Part shown: piece by piece, positions 50,785 through 60,298 of the stretch
How positions within the stretch are numbered: position 1 is the stretch's first letter
Layout of the letters: every line of letters begins with the position of its first letter
Origin: JBHJHP01 sp042219825
GTDB lineage: Bacteria > Bacteroidota > Bacteroidia > Bacteroidales > UBA5342
Direction: 5' to 3'
NCBI RefSeq assembly: GCF_042219825.1
Contig: NZ_JBHJHQ010000001.1
Coordinates: 186,001-250,000 of the forward strand
DNA: 64,000 bases
The notes under the pieces: generated by a model
Told to the model about the DNA's origin: nothing
What the model saw: only the letters and a program-made list of their open reading frames with translations
Database searches by the model: none
Program-made: the position numbers and the translations under genes

Positions 50785-51609
50785 TTAAGGGAATTTTGGA
50801 AATTTTTTGAAGTCCGGATTCCGTTTTTCGAGAAATGCATTTTTGCCCTCCTGAGCTTCATCGGTCATATAAAACAGCAGGGTAGCATTACCTGCCAGTT
50901 CCTGAATACCTGCCTGTCCGTCAAGCTCAGCATTTAATCCTGCCTTTATCATCCTTATGGCCATCGGACTACGCATCATTATGGTTCTGGCCCAATCTAC
51001 TACTTCATCTTCCAGTTTATCCAAGGGAACTACCTTATTTACCAGTCCCATGTTCAGTGCTTCCTGTGCGGAATACTGACGGCAAAGGAACCATATTTCG
51101 CGTGCCTTTTTTTGTCCAACAATTCTTGCCAGGTAAGATGATCCAAAACCTCCGTCAAAACTTCCGACTTTTGGACCTGTTTGTCCAAAAATGGCATTTT
51201 CAGAAGCAATGGACATATCACAGATTACATGCAGTACATGACCTCCACCAATGGCATAACCGTTTACCATGGCAATAACAGGTTTTGGCAACGAACGTAT
51301 TTGTTTTTGCAGATCCAGTACATTCAGACGCGGAACGCCGTCTTCGCCAATATAACCGGCTTTCCCTTTAACATTCTGATCACCACCACTGCAGAAAGCT
51401 TTATCACCTTCACCCGTAAGTACTACAACACCGATTTCCTGATTTTCGCGACAGATAACCATCGCATCACTCATTTCCATCACAGTCTGAGGTCTGAATG
51501 CGTTTCTAACCTCCGGCCTGTTAATGGTTATTTTGGCAATACCCTCAAAAAATTCAAACTTAATGTCTTTGTATTCTTTGATCGTTTTCCAGTCGTATCC
51601 CATAATCAA
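50785..51609 (-). CDS. menB: 1,4-dihydroxy-2-naphthoyl-CoA synthase
   Basis: 274 residues of the crotonase fold: KITINRPEVRNAFRPQTVMEM, GDKAFCSGGDQNVKG (oxyanion hole and active site), GYAIGGGHVLHVICDMSIA and GKVGSFDGGFGSSYLAR (key: GPKVGSFDGG, specific for MenB). Catalyses ring closure of o-succinylbenzoyl-CoA in menaquinone synthesis. Overlaps the menD stop by four bases. A second ATG six bases inside may be the true start. Confidence 0.96.
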   Translation of the reverse strand: MIMGYDWKTIKEYKDIKFEFFEGIAKITINRPEVRNAFRPQTVMEMSDAMVICRENQEIGVVVLTGEGDKAFCSGGDQNVKGKAGYIGEDGVPRLNVLDLQKQIRSLPKPVIAMVNGYAIGGGHVLHVICDMSIASENAIFGQTGPKVGSFDGGFGSSYLARIVGQKKAREIWFLCRQYSAQEALNMGLVNKVVPLDKLEDEVVDWARTIMMRSPMAIRMIKAGLNAELDGQAGIQELAGNATLLFYMTDEAQEGKNAFLEKRNPDFKKFPKFP

Positions 51610-53270
51610 TCAATAATTTTATGTATATAAGATTTTAGAATTTTAGTGTTCTCCTCTTCGTTTGTCTGTATTTCAATCAACTCGATACCTGTTGTATTGT
51701 AAAAACCATTTAATACTTTCTTTAGTTCAGTTTCGGTTCGAACCGGATGATATGGTACGCTGAACTGAGCTGCAATATGTTCAAAGTTACTGCTATGTCT
51801 TGCAATAAATGTACGTTCAAACCCATCATATTTTGATGGTCCGTTAATAAATCTGAAGATTCCGCCACCGCCATTGTTGAGTACAATAATTTTTAAATTG
51901 TCAGGAAGTTGTTCTTTCCAAAGTGCATTTGAATCATACATAAAGCTCAGGTCGCCGAGAATAATCGTGTGTTGTTTATCCGAAGCGATGGCTGCACCCA
52001 CAGCGGTTGAAAGGGACCCGTCTATGCCACTGGTACCTCGGTTTGAAAAGTATTCAATATCAGAACGTGCTTCGATATACTGTGCATAGCGTATGGCCAT
52101 GCTGTTGCCAAGGTGTAATACAGAACCGGATGGAATAGCGTCGTACATGCTTTTAAAAGCACGAAATTCACTCCAGGGTTGAAGAATGATGTAATCCGAA
52201 ATGCCGATACTTATCTTTTTACTTTGTTTTTGCCAGCGGTTCGCATAATCGGAATCTGTTGTTTCTATTCCGGTATTAACTTTTTCAAGTACAAATTCAG
52301 GCGGAAGCTTCAGTTTTTTACTTAACGCCTCAAATGTATCAGGATAATAGTCAAACTGATTAATATGCCAGTGTTCCAGTGGTTTATATTTTCGCAGAAA
52401 CAGCTTCAGGTGTTTTGATATAAAGTGCGTTCCTATGGTAATCAGAAGCTCCGGTTGTAAATTGACTTTTTCCTGTTCATTCAGTGAAGGAAACAACAGG
52501 TCCGGATTTCTGATCAGTTTACTTCCGGCAAGGTTTGCCGTGGTTTCACATAGTACGGCCACATTGGAGTGTTGACTTAATGCATTGATTATCTGGATGA
52601 ATTCCTTATTTGCTTGCTTGCATCCTACCGCAACTAATATATTTTTCTGGATGAATAACTTCTCTTCTTCTCTCAGTTTAAACTCATAGTGCTTTTCCGG
52701 TATTGTCCAGTTGGAAACATGGCTGTGAACCGGGTATACCTCATCCAGATTATACAAGGGTTCATCTAATGGGATATTTATATGAACCGGACGCGAAGAT
52801 ATAATTAATGCTTCAAATGCTTTTCTGCTTATAATTTTTAGCTCGTGCTGATCTTTTTCAGTATCATATGTAAAGGAGGCAGCGCTGAAGTTATCGTAAA
52901 TTCCGGTCTGGTTGATCTGTTGCCCTTCCGATTGGTGTAACCACTTCAAAGGTCTGTCTGCTGTAAGAACCAGTAATGGAACCTGCAGATAGTAGGCCTC
53001 GGCAATAGCCGGCGCATAATTCAAAGATGCAGTCCCTGAGGTACAGATTACGGCAACCGGCTTGTTCAATTGTTGTGCCATTCCCAGTGCATAGAAGCCT
53101 GCTGATCGTTCATCCACAACAATATGCATATCTATTGACTTGACAGATGAAAACAGTATGGTTAATGGTGCATTTCGGGAACCGGGTGATACAACGATTG
53201 TTGTAATTCCCACGGCAATACAATCCGAGACTAATGATGCAATATTAGACAGGTGACTGTTATTTTGCAT
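51606..53270 (-). CDS. menD: 2-succinyl-5-enolpyruvyl-6-hydroxy-3-cyclohexene-1-carboxylate synthase
   Basis: 554 residues, ThDP-dependent. VVSPGSRNAPLTILF, VDERSAGFYALGMAQ, ICTSGTASLNYAPAI and the ThDP/Mg motif GDLSFMYDSNALW ... NNGGGGIFRF are MenD hallmarks. It is the first step committed to menaquinone after isochorismate. The expected menF neighbour is not seen here; menB follows with a four-base overlap. An eight-base gap separates it from the sensor kinase upstream, so all three may be co-transcribed. Confidence 0.96.
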   Translation of the reverse strand: MQNNSHLSNIASLVSDCIAVGITTIVVSPGSRNAPLTILFSSVKSIDMHIVVDERSAGFYALGMAQQLNKPVAVICTSGTASLNYAPAIAEAYYLQVPLLVLTADRPLKWLHQSEGQQINQTGIYDNFSAASFTYDTEKDQHELKIISRKAFEALIISSRPVHINIPLDEPLYNLDEVYPVHSHVSNWTIPEKHYEFKLREEEKLFIQKNILVAVGCKQANKEFIQIINALSQHSNVAVLCETTANLAGSKLIRNPDLLFPSLNEQEKVNLQPELLITIGTHFISKHLKLFLRKYKPLEHWHINQFDYYPDTFEALSKKLKLPPEFVLEKVNTGIETTDSDYANRWQKQSKKISIGISDYIILQPWSEFRAFKSMYDAIPSGSVLHLGNSMAIRYAQYIEARSDIEYFSNRGTSGIDGSLSTAVGAAIASDKQHTIILGDLSFMYDSNALWKEQLPDNLKIIVLNNGGGGIFRFINGPSKYDGFERTFIARHSSNFEHIAAQFSVPYHPVRTETELKKVLNGFYNTTGIELIEIQTNEEENTKILKSYIHKIID

Positions 53271-53278
53271 TAATTTAA

Positions 53279-55144
53279 TTAATTAGAATCATTTTGCGTT
53301 AAAGGTAAAGAAAGAATAAAAACTGTACCGTCACCAGGAATGTCATCAACTGTGAGCGAGCCATTTAATAATTTTGCTAAACGGTACATCAATGAAAGGG
53401 TGGTTCCGAGGCTGTTATTAAAAATATTATATGCTTTTAAGGGATGGTAAAACGGTTCAAATACCCGTTCTTTTTCTTTTGCATTTAAATGTAGCCCGGG
53501 ATTTTCCACAAAAAATTTCACATCCTTACCATTTAATTCATATCCCAGTTTTATTTCTCCTTCTTCAGTGTTTTTTATAGCATTTATAACCAGATTATAC
53601 AGAATTTGTTTTAACCTGTAAGGATCCGTATAAATTGAAATTTTATCTTCTGTATCCGGTTCTACCTGTATAAACTTTAAACTCGTTTTTTCCTGCTCAA
53701 ACTTAAGCATGTTAGATGTGTCGTAAATTTCTTTAATAAGTTGATCCACATTTACCTTTCGGGGAAATAACTCAAGGGCTCCGGATTCAATTTTCGAAAG
53801 GTCAAGTAAATCTCCTACAATATTGAGCAGGTTTTCTGAGTTTTCATTGATCAAATTCAAATATTTCGTTTTATCCTTTTCATTCAGGTTTTCCTCATAC
53901 AGCAGATTTGAAAAACCGATGATCGCATTTAAAGGAGTTCTGATTTCATGGTTCATGTTTGCCAGGAAAACTTTCTTCATCTGATTACTTTCCTCAGCTG
54001 ATTTTTGAGCTAACTTAAGTTCAATATGGGACTTTTGAAGTGCACGGCGCTGCTCTAACAGAATAACGATAAAAATTAGCTGAATAATAAAAATTATAAC
54101 AATGGATATTACAATGTTTTTATGCTGATCCCAGAAACTGGGACTGTAATTTACCAGAATGGATTTGTTGTTGAAGTTCTTCATCGGTATGTTATACTTC
54201 TTCAACGCATTGTAGTTCAGCGTAAGGTGATCCGAGGTAACAAGTTTAACCGGAAGTTTATCAATGGGGGTCCCCTTTAGATATTCGATAGCCATATTGG
54301 CAGTCTCTTCTCCAATATCTTCCGCTTTTATGGTGTATCCTCCCATTATTCCACTATTAATCAGGTCGTAGTTGTGCGAAAAAATAGCAGCATCTGTGTT
54401 ATCAGTAAAGAAACTAAAATCATGTAAATTAACAATCAGATCAAGTTCCCGGTCATCCCTAAAACTGGTAATTCCATAAAATAAAACAGAATTCTCAGGA
54501 AGATCATATAAGGCATCCAGAAGCGACTTTTTTGTATGATCCTTCCAAAGCCTTATTTCAACACCGTCCACCTCTTTAGGGAATTCTTCAAATTCAGCAA
54601 GATGCCCTTTGCCGGTTGGAAGGTTTTCAGAGTTTAGTAATAAGGCTGTCGTTGTTTTTGGCAATAACTGTTTTGCCAAACGTATATTTTTAACAAGACC
54701 TATGGATTCATTTACTCCGGTAACAGGCCTGTTCCCGTAATCCACAGATTTGTAGTTTTTAGCACTGCAAAATACAATGGGAACATCCGGAAATAATTCG
54801 TTGCCTTTTTCATTCACAAACTGGAATGCAAGATCATCCACAATAATCAGTAAATCCACATCTCCTGAATCCGGATATTCATCGTGCAAATCATTCTTAA
54901 TATCAGTCAAACGGGTTTTACTGGTGTCATTTCTCATATCAAGATACCGGATATCCACTGTTATAGCCAGATCTTTTTCTTTGTGGAGCGTGGACATTAT
55001 TCCTTCGTTGGCAAGTCTGGTCCACCCCTGGTTTGGGAAGTATGAATGCAACACCAGTACGTGTTTCATCTCTGCAGCATGTATTAGATTGAAAATCCAG
55101 AGGAAACAACACAGTAGTATTATTTTTATAAGTTTTTCAGGCAT
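53279..55144 (-). CDS. Sensor histidine kinase with substrate-binding-type periplasmic domain
   Basis: 621 residues. Signal peptide, then an ABC-type substrate-binding-like sensor (about 25-320: HVLVLHSYFPNQGWTRLANEG, VTGVNESIGLVKN), a membrane helix (about 345-365), a coiled coil, and HisKA with phospho-acceptor His (LANMNHEIRTPLNAIIGFSN). The ATPase is odd: the N box is LVINAIKNTEEG, but the G1 motif reads FVENPGLHL where an Asp-x-Gly is usual, and the G2 loop is NNSLGTTLSL. It may bind ATP weakly or act as a phosphatase. No response regulator gene is adjacent. It lies 8 bases upstream of menD. Confidence 0.82.
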   Translation of the reverse strand: MPEKLIKIILLCCFLWIFNLIHAAEMKHVLVLHSYFPNQGWTRLANEGIMSTLHKEKDLAITVDIRYLDMRNDTSKTRLTDIKNDLHDEYPDSGDVDLLIIVDDLAFQFVNEKGNELFPDVPIVFCSAKNYKSVDYGNRPVTGVNESIGLVKNIRLAKQLLPKTTTALLLNSENLPTGKGHLAEFEEFPKEVDGVEIRLWKDHTKKSLLDALYDLPENSVLFYGITSFRDDRELDLIVNLHDFSFFTDNTDAAIFSHNYDLINSGIMGGYTIKAEDIGEETANMAIEYLKGTPIDKLPVKLVTSDHLTLNYNALKKYNIPMKNFNNKSILVNYSPSFWDQHKNIVISIVIIFIIQLIFIVILLEQRRALQKSHIELKLAQKSAEESNQMKKVFLANMNHEIRTPLNAIIGFSNLLYEENLNEKDKTKYLNLINENSENLLNIVGDLLDLSKIESGALELFPRKVNVDQLIKEIYDTSNMLKFEQEKTSLKFIQVEPDTEDKISIYTDPYRLKQILYNLVINAIKNTEEGEIKLGYELNGKDVKFFVENPGLHLNAKEKERVFEPFYHPLKAYNIFNNSLGTTLSLMYRLAKLLNGSLTVDDIPGDGTVFILSLPLTQNDSN

Positions 55145-55270
55145 CTAAATGTCTGTGTATTTATTAAAAAACATTTAAAAAAAAACCATATCGAAAAAAA
55201 ATGGTTATTTATGTATATTTTTTACAATTTACTAAAAACTAAAATTTCAGTTTAAAAATAGTTATTAATC

Positions 55271-57277
55271 ATGAGAAAAACACTTGCAGCTGCACTTTTA
55301 TTTATTGTACTCCCAATTTCTGTTTTTTCACAGATTGTAAAACCTGTAAAATGGGAATCCCGACTCAGCTCAACAGATATAAAGGCGAATTCCAGGATTG
55401 ATCTTATATTTTCAGCCAATATAGATGAAGGCTGGCACTTATATTCTACAAAGATTCCTGATAACGGCCCGATTGCTACCTCATTTAATTATGATACTAT
55501 TTACGGACTGGAACCGGTAGGTGAGATTCATACATCAAAAAAGCCAATTGAAAAATTTGATGTGTCTTTTAATATGAATCTGCAATACTTTGAAGGGAAG
55601 GTAGATTTTATTCAGACCTTTAAGGTGACTGATCCTGACCATGTACTGGTTAAAGGTTACGTTGAATTCATGACATGTGATGATGAACGCTGTATCCCAC
55701 CGGATGACTATGATTTTGAATATGAGGTGGGAGAGGCCCAGGCTCAGGTTTTGCCTGAAACAAAAAATACAGAAACAACTCAGGGGCAGGCAACAGATCT
55801 GTCTCAGTCAGGAGCAACTGATCAAACCGGTTTATGGGGGTTTTTCTTCCTTGCATTTTTAGGGGGACTGGCTGCAATCTTTACACCATGTGTATTCCCG
55901 ATGATCCCAATGACCATGAGCTTTTTTCTAAAGGGAAGCGAAAATAAGGCGCGCGGCAAGTTTAATGCATTGGTGTATGGCATATCCATTATTGCGATTT
56001 ATACCATTGTTGGAACCGTTGTTGCTCTTGCCTTTGGTGCAAATTTTGCAAATTTTCTGAGTACGCATTGGCTGCCTAATATTCTGTTCTTTATTATTTT
56101 TATGGTTTTTGCGGCATCCTTTTTTGGCGCATTTGAAATTACAATGCCTTCATGGATCGTCAACAAATCAACCGCAAATGAAGAGAAGGGTGGTCTGATC
56201 GGGATCTTTTTTATGGCTTTTACACTGGTGCTGGTATCTTTTAGTTGTACCGGGCCTATTGTGGGAGCTATTTTGGTGGCCAGTGCAGGTGGTGCTGTGC
56301 TGACTCCAATCGTGGGTATGTTGGGTTTTTCTCTGGCATTTGCGCTCCCTTTCACCTTTTTTGCACTCTTCCCGGGGTATCTGAAAAAGATGCCAAAATC
56401 AGGTGGTTGGCTGAATACGGTTAAAGTTGTATTGGGATTTGTTGAGGTTGCACTTGGTTTGAAATTCCTGAGTGTGGCGGATCAAACCTATCATTGGGGG
56501 ATTCTTGACAGGGAAATCTATTTGGCGATTTGGATTGTAACCTTTACGTTGCTGGGTTTCTATTTTCTGGGTAAACTTAAGTTCTCACATGACAGTGACG
56601 TTAAACATGTAACTGTATCACGTCTGGCTTTGGCGATAGTAACCTTTAGCTTTGTGGTTTATCTTATTCCAGGAATGTTTGGAGCACCTTTAAAAGCACT
56701 TGCCGGATATCTGCCACCACGTTCAACACACGATTTTGATCTGACCCGGATTATGCAGGAAAAGATCTCGGTGGCCGAAACGGATGATTCTCAGACTATT
56801 TGCGAGAAACCCAAATATGCTGAGTTTTTACATTTACCTCACGGTCTCGAAGGCTATTTTGATTATGATCAGGCCCTGGCTTGTGCACGTGAAAAAAATA
56901 AGCCCTTATTTATTGATTTTACAGGTCACGGTTGCGTGAATTGCCGTGAAATGGAAGACAGGGTATGGTCGGATCCCAAGGTGCTGAAAAGGCTCAAGGA
57001 GGATTTTGTGATCGTGGCATTGTATGTGGATGACAAAACGAAACTTCCTGAAACTGATTGGATAACATCAACATTTGATGGTAAAGTGAAAAAAACGCTG
57101 GGGAAGAAGTACGCAGATTTTCAGATTAGCAGGTATAAAGTCAATTCACAACCTTACTATGTACTGTTAGATAACAATGAGAATCTTTTAGAGCAACCCA
57201 AAGCGTACGATTTGGATGTGGACAATTTTATTGAATTTCTTGATAAAGCAACAAACGAATTTAACAACAGGGAATAG
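55271..57277 (+). CDS. dsbD: DsbD-like thiol:disulfide interchange protein
   Basis: 668 residues. Signal peptide; N-terminal DsbD-alpha-like domain (about 25-155) with a Cys pair in FMTCDDERCIPPDD; eight-helix DsbD/CcdA core (about 185-480) with ALFTPCVFPMIPMTMS (key Cys in TPCVFPM) and VSFSCTGPIVGAI; C-terminal thioredoxin domain with GHGCVNCREME. It carries reducing power from the cytoplasm to periplasmic thiols, which cytochrome c maturation requires. Divergent from the sensor kinase gene; its end overlaps the Rrf2 gene end by 17 bases. Confidence 0.92.
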   Translation: MRKTLAAALLFIVLPISVFSQIVKPVKWESRLSSTDIKANSRIDLIFSANIDEGWHLYSTKIPDNGPIATSFNYDTIYGLEPVGEIHTSKKPIEKFDVSFNMNLQYFEGKVDFIQTFKVTDPDHVLVKGYVEFMTCDDERCIPPDDYDFEYEVGEAQAQVLPETKNTETTQGQATDLSQSGATDQTGLWGFFFLAFLGGLAAIFTPCVFPMIPMTMSFFLKGSENKARGKFNALVYGISIIAIYTIVGTVVALAFGANFANFLSTHWLPNILFFIIFMVFAASFFGAFEITMPSWIVNKSTANEEKGGLIGIFFMAFTLVLVSFSCTGPIVGAILVASAGGAVLTPIVGMLGFSLAFALPFTFFALFPGYLKKMPKSGGWLNTVKVVLGFVEVALGLKFLSVADQTYHWGILDREIYLAIWIVTFTLLGFYFLGKLKFSHDSDVKHVTVSRLALAIVTFSFVVYLIPGMFGAPLKALAGYLPPRSTHDFDLTRIMQEKISVAETDDSQTICEKPKYAEFLHLPHGLEGYFDYDQALACAREKNKPLFIDFTGHGCVNCREMEDRVWSDPKVLKRLKEDFVIVALYVDDKTKLPETDWITSTFDGKVKKTLGKKYADFQISRYKVNSQPYYVLLDNNENLLEQPKAYDLDVDNFIEFLDKATNEFNNRE

Positions 57278-57701
57278 GGGAACCATCATCCAGATTAGTC
57301 TGTTCGTTAATCAGTTCCTTTAGTGTTACGGTTTTAAAATATGTTACAATCTGGTTGTTAAGTTTGCCCCAGAATCCCTTGGCAGCACAAATGTTTTCGC
57401 GTTCACATTTAATATTACGCGACAGGCAGTCAATGACACATATCCCGGGTTCAAAGGCACTGTGAATATCGAAGACAGTTATTTTTGAAGGTGATTTGGT
57501 TAAGATATAACCGCTTTTTTTCCCACGAACATTGGTAATTAATCCTGCAACTTTAAGGGCATGGATAATGTGATCAAGATATTTCAAGGAAATATCCTGA
57601 TTGGCAGCAATATCTTTCTGAAAGATCCCTGTCTTCTGATCTGAATTAGCGATCTCCATCATTGCTCTTAATCCGTAACGTGTTTTAGTGCTGAATTTCA
57701 T
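57261..57701 (-). CDS. Rrf2 family transcriptional regulator
   Basis: 146 residues: winged-helix N-terminus MKFSTKTRYGLRAMMEIA and KDIAANQDISLKYLDHIIHALKVAGLITNVRGKKSGY (key YLDHII...V.G..GGY pattern, with GKKSGY). Cys residues in the middle, GICVIDC and KCERENICAAKGFW (three to four Cys), are the expected iron-sulfur ligands, suggesting a redox or NO sensor. It converges with and overlaps dsbD by 17 bases, and its start overlaps the YceI gene end by 17 bases. Confidence 0.9.
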   Translation of the reverse strand: MKFSTKTRYGLRAMMEIANSDQKTGIFQKDIAANQDISLKYLDHIIHALKVAGLITNVRGKKSGYILTKSPSKITVFDIHSAFEPGICVIDCLSRNIKCERENICAAKGFWGKLNNQIVTYFKTVTLKELINEQTNLDDGSPIPCC

Positions 57702-58287
57702 TGTAGTAGTTTTGAGGTCTGTTTGTCCTGATCACAAAATTAACGTAAACATCGTTATTTACTTTGATTAATCCAAAAAATTTTGATGGTGGTTCCAGTC
57801 CAAAATCTTTTAAATGTATGCAGTGTTTCCCTGAGATTGTATATGTACCATCGGGAAGAGGAACGACATAGCAATTAATCTTGTATTTTCTGGTTATGCC
57901 TGTTAAGGTTAATTCCACGGATAATTTTTCCGTATCAGGTTTGTCCTGATTCAACTGGTTCTGAATTACCGTGATATAGATATATGGAAATTCAGGGTAT
58001 TTGAGCAGATTTAGAAAATTTTTTCTTAAAGTCACATTATCATTCTTAAAGTCAGAAACTTCAATCGATAATTTGTGTATCAGTCCAGGGTATCGCATAG
58101 AATCTGCTTCGTAAATAAACGAGTTAACATCATGGCTTTTTATTGTATTATGAAATGAAAAGGTATTGATGTTTGAGGTTCCTGATATATCAATATTTCC
58201 CGTATCGTACCCGGATTTGCCTTGTGCGGTACAAAAACAGCTGAACAGCACTGTTAAAATGATAATATGGAATTTTCTATTTAACAT
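57685..58287 (-). CDS. YceI-like exported lipocalin-type protein
   Basis: About 200 residues from ATG 58287. The longer frame from 58308 would run into the terminator hairpin at 58294-58325, which supports the inner start. Signal peptide to about residue 22 (FSCFCTAQ), then a YceI-like beta barrel: NIDISGTSNINTFSFHNT, PEFPYIYITVIQNQ, LTLTGITRKYKINC and GLEPPSKFFGLIKVNNDV. Family members bind isoprenoid or quinone-like ligands in the periplasm. It overlaps the Rrf2 regulator gene, so the two are co-transcribed. Confidence 0.82.
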   Translation of the reverse strand: MLNRKFHIIILTVLFSCFCTAQGKSGYDTGNIDISGTSNINTFSFHNTIKSHDVNSFIYEADSMRYPGLIHKLSIEVSDFKNDNVTLRKNFLNLLKYPEFPYIYITVIQNQLNQDKPDTEKLSVELTLTGITRKYKINCYVVPLPDGTYTISGKHCIHLKDFGLEPPSKFFGLIKVNNDVYVNFVIRTNRPQNYYNEIQH

Positions 58288-58293
58288 ATAGAG

Positions 58294-58325
58294 GAAAAAA
58301 AACCGCACGACGGTGCGGTTTTTTT
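58294..58325 (-). terminator. Rho-independent terminator of the porin gene
   Basis: AACCGCAC (58301-58308) pairs with GTGCGGTT (58313-58320); flanking A and T runs on both sides make a strong minus-strand terminator just after the porin-like gene stop (58347). Confidence 0.9.
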
Positions 58326-58346
58326 CTTGTAAAAGAACTATTAAAA

Positions 58347-59531
58347 CTAGAATGAAATAGCTGCTTCAACAACTACGCCATTAAATTTACCACCATTTAT
58401 TTCACCGAAAGCAGGTCCGTCATATTTCTGATTGACATAATCCAGTTTTACCAGAACATCATCCAGCATATGCCAGCCGCCACCAAAATTAACACGTGTA
58501 ACTTTTGATCCTGCATTATCTGTCACATTATTCCAGCGTGTGCCAACATAAAATGCACCAATATTGTAGATGGCCTGAAGAGCTGTTTGTGTAAAGTGTT
58601 GATCGGCACCTCTTCTTACACCTGTCTCATCTTCATAGATACCAAAAATATTAAGACCTTTAAACTGTGCAAATATGTTAGCCTGGTAACTGTTCATTTG
58701 TGTCTGTCCTGTTCCCGGATCCCAACGTCCGGTGCTGCGGTTTGCAGGATCCATAAGGCTCTCGGTATGCCATAACATGACATCATAATAACGGGCACCT
58801 GCACGGTCTGCATTATACAGGTAAGATCCACTGTGTCCTTCCGGTACATGATAGCCGGATAATGAAACACGTCCTCTGAAATCATCTGTAAACTGTTTGT
58901 CATAAGCAAGTTTCCATAGGAAAACAAGGTCTTTGCCAAGATCATTTCCACGACCATAGTTCATTCTTCCATTGTTGGTTCCTACCATAGCCAGAACGCC
59001 ATTATTACGATACATAATTTCCATTCCCGGGTTGGTGGTGTATGAATCCATGATCCAGTTACCTACGAACGGGTTATCAACTACATGAGCATTAGTGCTT
59101 CTATAGAAATGAGCATCACCGTAGTTTGGATTAAAAACGCCAGCCTTAATTGTCAGGTATTTCATCACCGGATCAGCTGCAGGTAAAAAAGGAAGATTGT
59201 CAATTGTCAGATAACCACCTTCCACCCAGGCATCATTATGATGACGTGAAGAAAGAAATGTATTCATATATAATTGAACGCCGGGACCCAAATCAGCGGT
59301 AATATTAAAGTTTGCTGATGGTAGGTTGATGTTATTTTCCAAATCAACCAATGAATCCGAACTCCCGTTAATTGAATGATTCAGAGCTTGATACTGAATA
59401 GCAAAATCGCCTCCCACTTTTGCCTTCACTTTTTCGAATTTCGATGCATCCAGCTTAGGAGCTTCAAAATTCTGTGCAAATCCGGTAACTCCGGTCAGCA
59501 CAATAAGCACTGCTGCTATTAAATTTCTCAT
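58347..59531 (-). CDS. Porin-like outer-membrane protein
   Basis: 394 residues: signal peptide to about residue 19 (GFAQ), a short helical linker with Lys/Glu (KFEKVKAKV), then about 16 amphipathic strands, for example GGDFAIQYQALNHS, GVFNPNYGDAHFYRSTNAH, GWHMLDDVLVKLDYVNQKY, ending VVVEAAISF. It resembles phosphate-selective or general porins; substrate unknown. Flanked by two YceI genes on the same strand, so a shared ligand path is possible. Confidence 0.8.
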   Translation of the reverse strand: MRNLIAAVLIVLTGVTGFAQNFEAPKLDASKFEKVKAKVGGDFAIQYQALNHSINGSSDSLVDLENNINLPSANFNITADLGPGVQLYMNTFLSSRHHNDAWVEGGYLTIDNLPFLPAADPVMKYLTIKAGVFNPNYGDAHFYRSTNAHVVDNPFVGNWIMDSYTTNPGMEIMYRNNGVLAMVGTNNGRMNYGRGNDLGKDLVFLWKLAYDKQFTDDFRGRVSLSGYHVPEGHSGSYLYNADRAGARYYDVMLWHTESLMDPANRSTGRWDPGTGQTQMNSYQANIFAQFKGLNIFGIYEDETGVRRGADQHFTQTALQAIYNIGAFYVGTRWNNVTDNAGSKVTRVNFGGGWHMLDDVLVKLDYVNQKYDGPAFGEINGGKFNGVVVEAAISF

Positions 59532-59569
59532 AATTGAATTTTTTAGAAACGTTAAAAAAATTATAATTA

Positions 59570-60175
59570 TTAATTGTTCTCCGATAAAACCTGTGATTCG
59601 GTTTTTGTGAAAATAAAATCATATTCAATTGTAATGACATCGCCTGTTGTTATGGTGCCAAACATGGCAGTGGGGGCATCGATATTGTAATCGGACATTT
59701 TGAGCTTTAATGATCCTTTGGCTTCAAACTGATTATTGTTGTTTATAATTCCGGATACAGGAACATTGATTTTTTTAGAGACACCTGAAAGTGAAAGTGT
59801 TCCATTCAGCGTTCCGTCGAATTTGTCACTGCTGTTGTTTTTGATTGAACTTGCATCAAGTTTGAACAGAATGTCGGGGTGTTTTTTGGCTTTAAGCGCA
59901 TCATGAGCTTTATCATCCATCATGGAATGGTCACTTTTAAGTGAATTGCTTTTGCAAACAAAATTGATGGATTCGAATGTCTTTAATTCGTTGTTTTCAA
60001 ATTCCGTTGCCGTAAAACAGCTTACATCTTTTGCTTCCATCTCCCAGTCATGCAATGAGGATGTACCTTTAATAAGAAGATTACTTTTATCAAGTTTAAA
60101 TGTCTCCTTTTGCTGTGCAGCCACTAAAAGCGGGAGCATCAGACTTAATACTATTAAAAAATGTTTTGTTCTCAT
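59570..60175 (-). CDS. YceI family exported protein
   Basis: About 201 residues; ATG 60175 is preferred, with an ATG six bases upstream also possible. Signal peptide to about residue 20 (LPLLVAAQQ). YceI wording: FKLDKSNLLIKGTSSLHDWE, HPDILFKLDASSI, LNGTLSLSGVSKKINVPVSG and MSDYNIDAPTAMFGTITTGD. Probably binds an isoprenoid-type ligand. Its start region is tandemly duplicated (60162-60298), giving an extra copy of its first codons upstream. Confidence 0.85.
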   Translation of the reverse strand: MRTKHFLIVLSLMLPLLVAAQQKETFKLDKSNLLIKGTSSLHDWEMEAKDVSCFTATEFENNELKTFESINFVCKSNSLKSDHSMMDDKAHDALKAKKHPDILFKLDASSIKNNSSDKFDGTLNGTLSLSGVSKKINVPVSGIINNNNQFEAKGSLKLKMSDYNIDAPTAMFGTITTGDVITIEYDFIFTKTESQVLSENN

Positions 60176-60298
60176 AACCATAATTATAAACTATATATCC
60201 TATAGGAAAACTAGGATAAAATTATAAAGTGTTTTGTTCTCATAACCATAATTATAAACTATATATCCTATAGGAAAACTAGGATAAAATTATAAAGT
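60162..60298. repeat. 68-bp tandem duplication covering a gene start
   Basis: Two perfect copies of a 68-base unit (60163-60230, 60231-60298), plus a partial third. The unit includes the YceI start codons and a palindrome TCCTATAGGA. On the minus strand the extra copy encodes a 12-residue frame MVMRTKHFIILS ending in TAG. The rest of the gap to 60559 is AT-rich without a gene. Confidence 0.92.

Noticed and set aside
54777..55148. A 123-residue plus-strand frame
   Set aside because: Antisense to the sensor domain of the histidine kinase gene; no family features.
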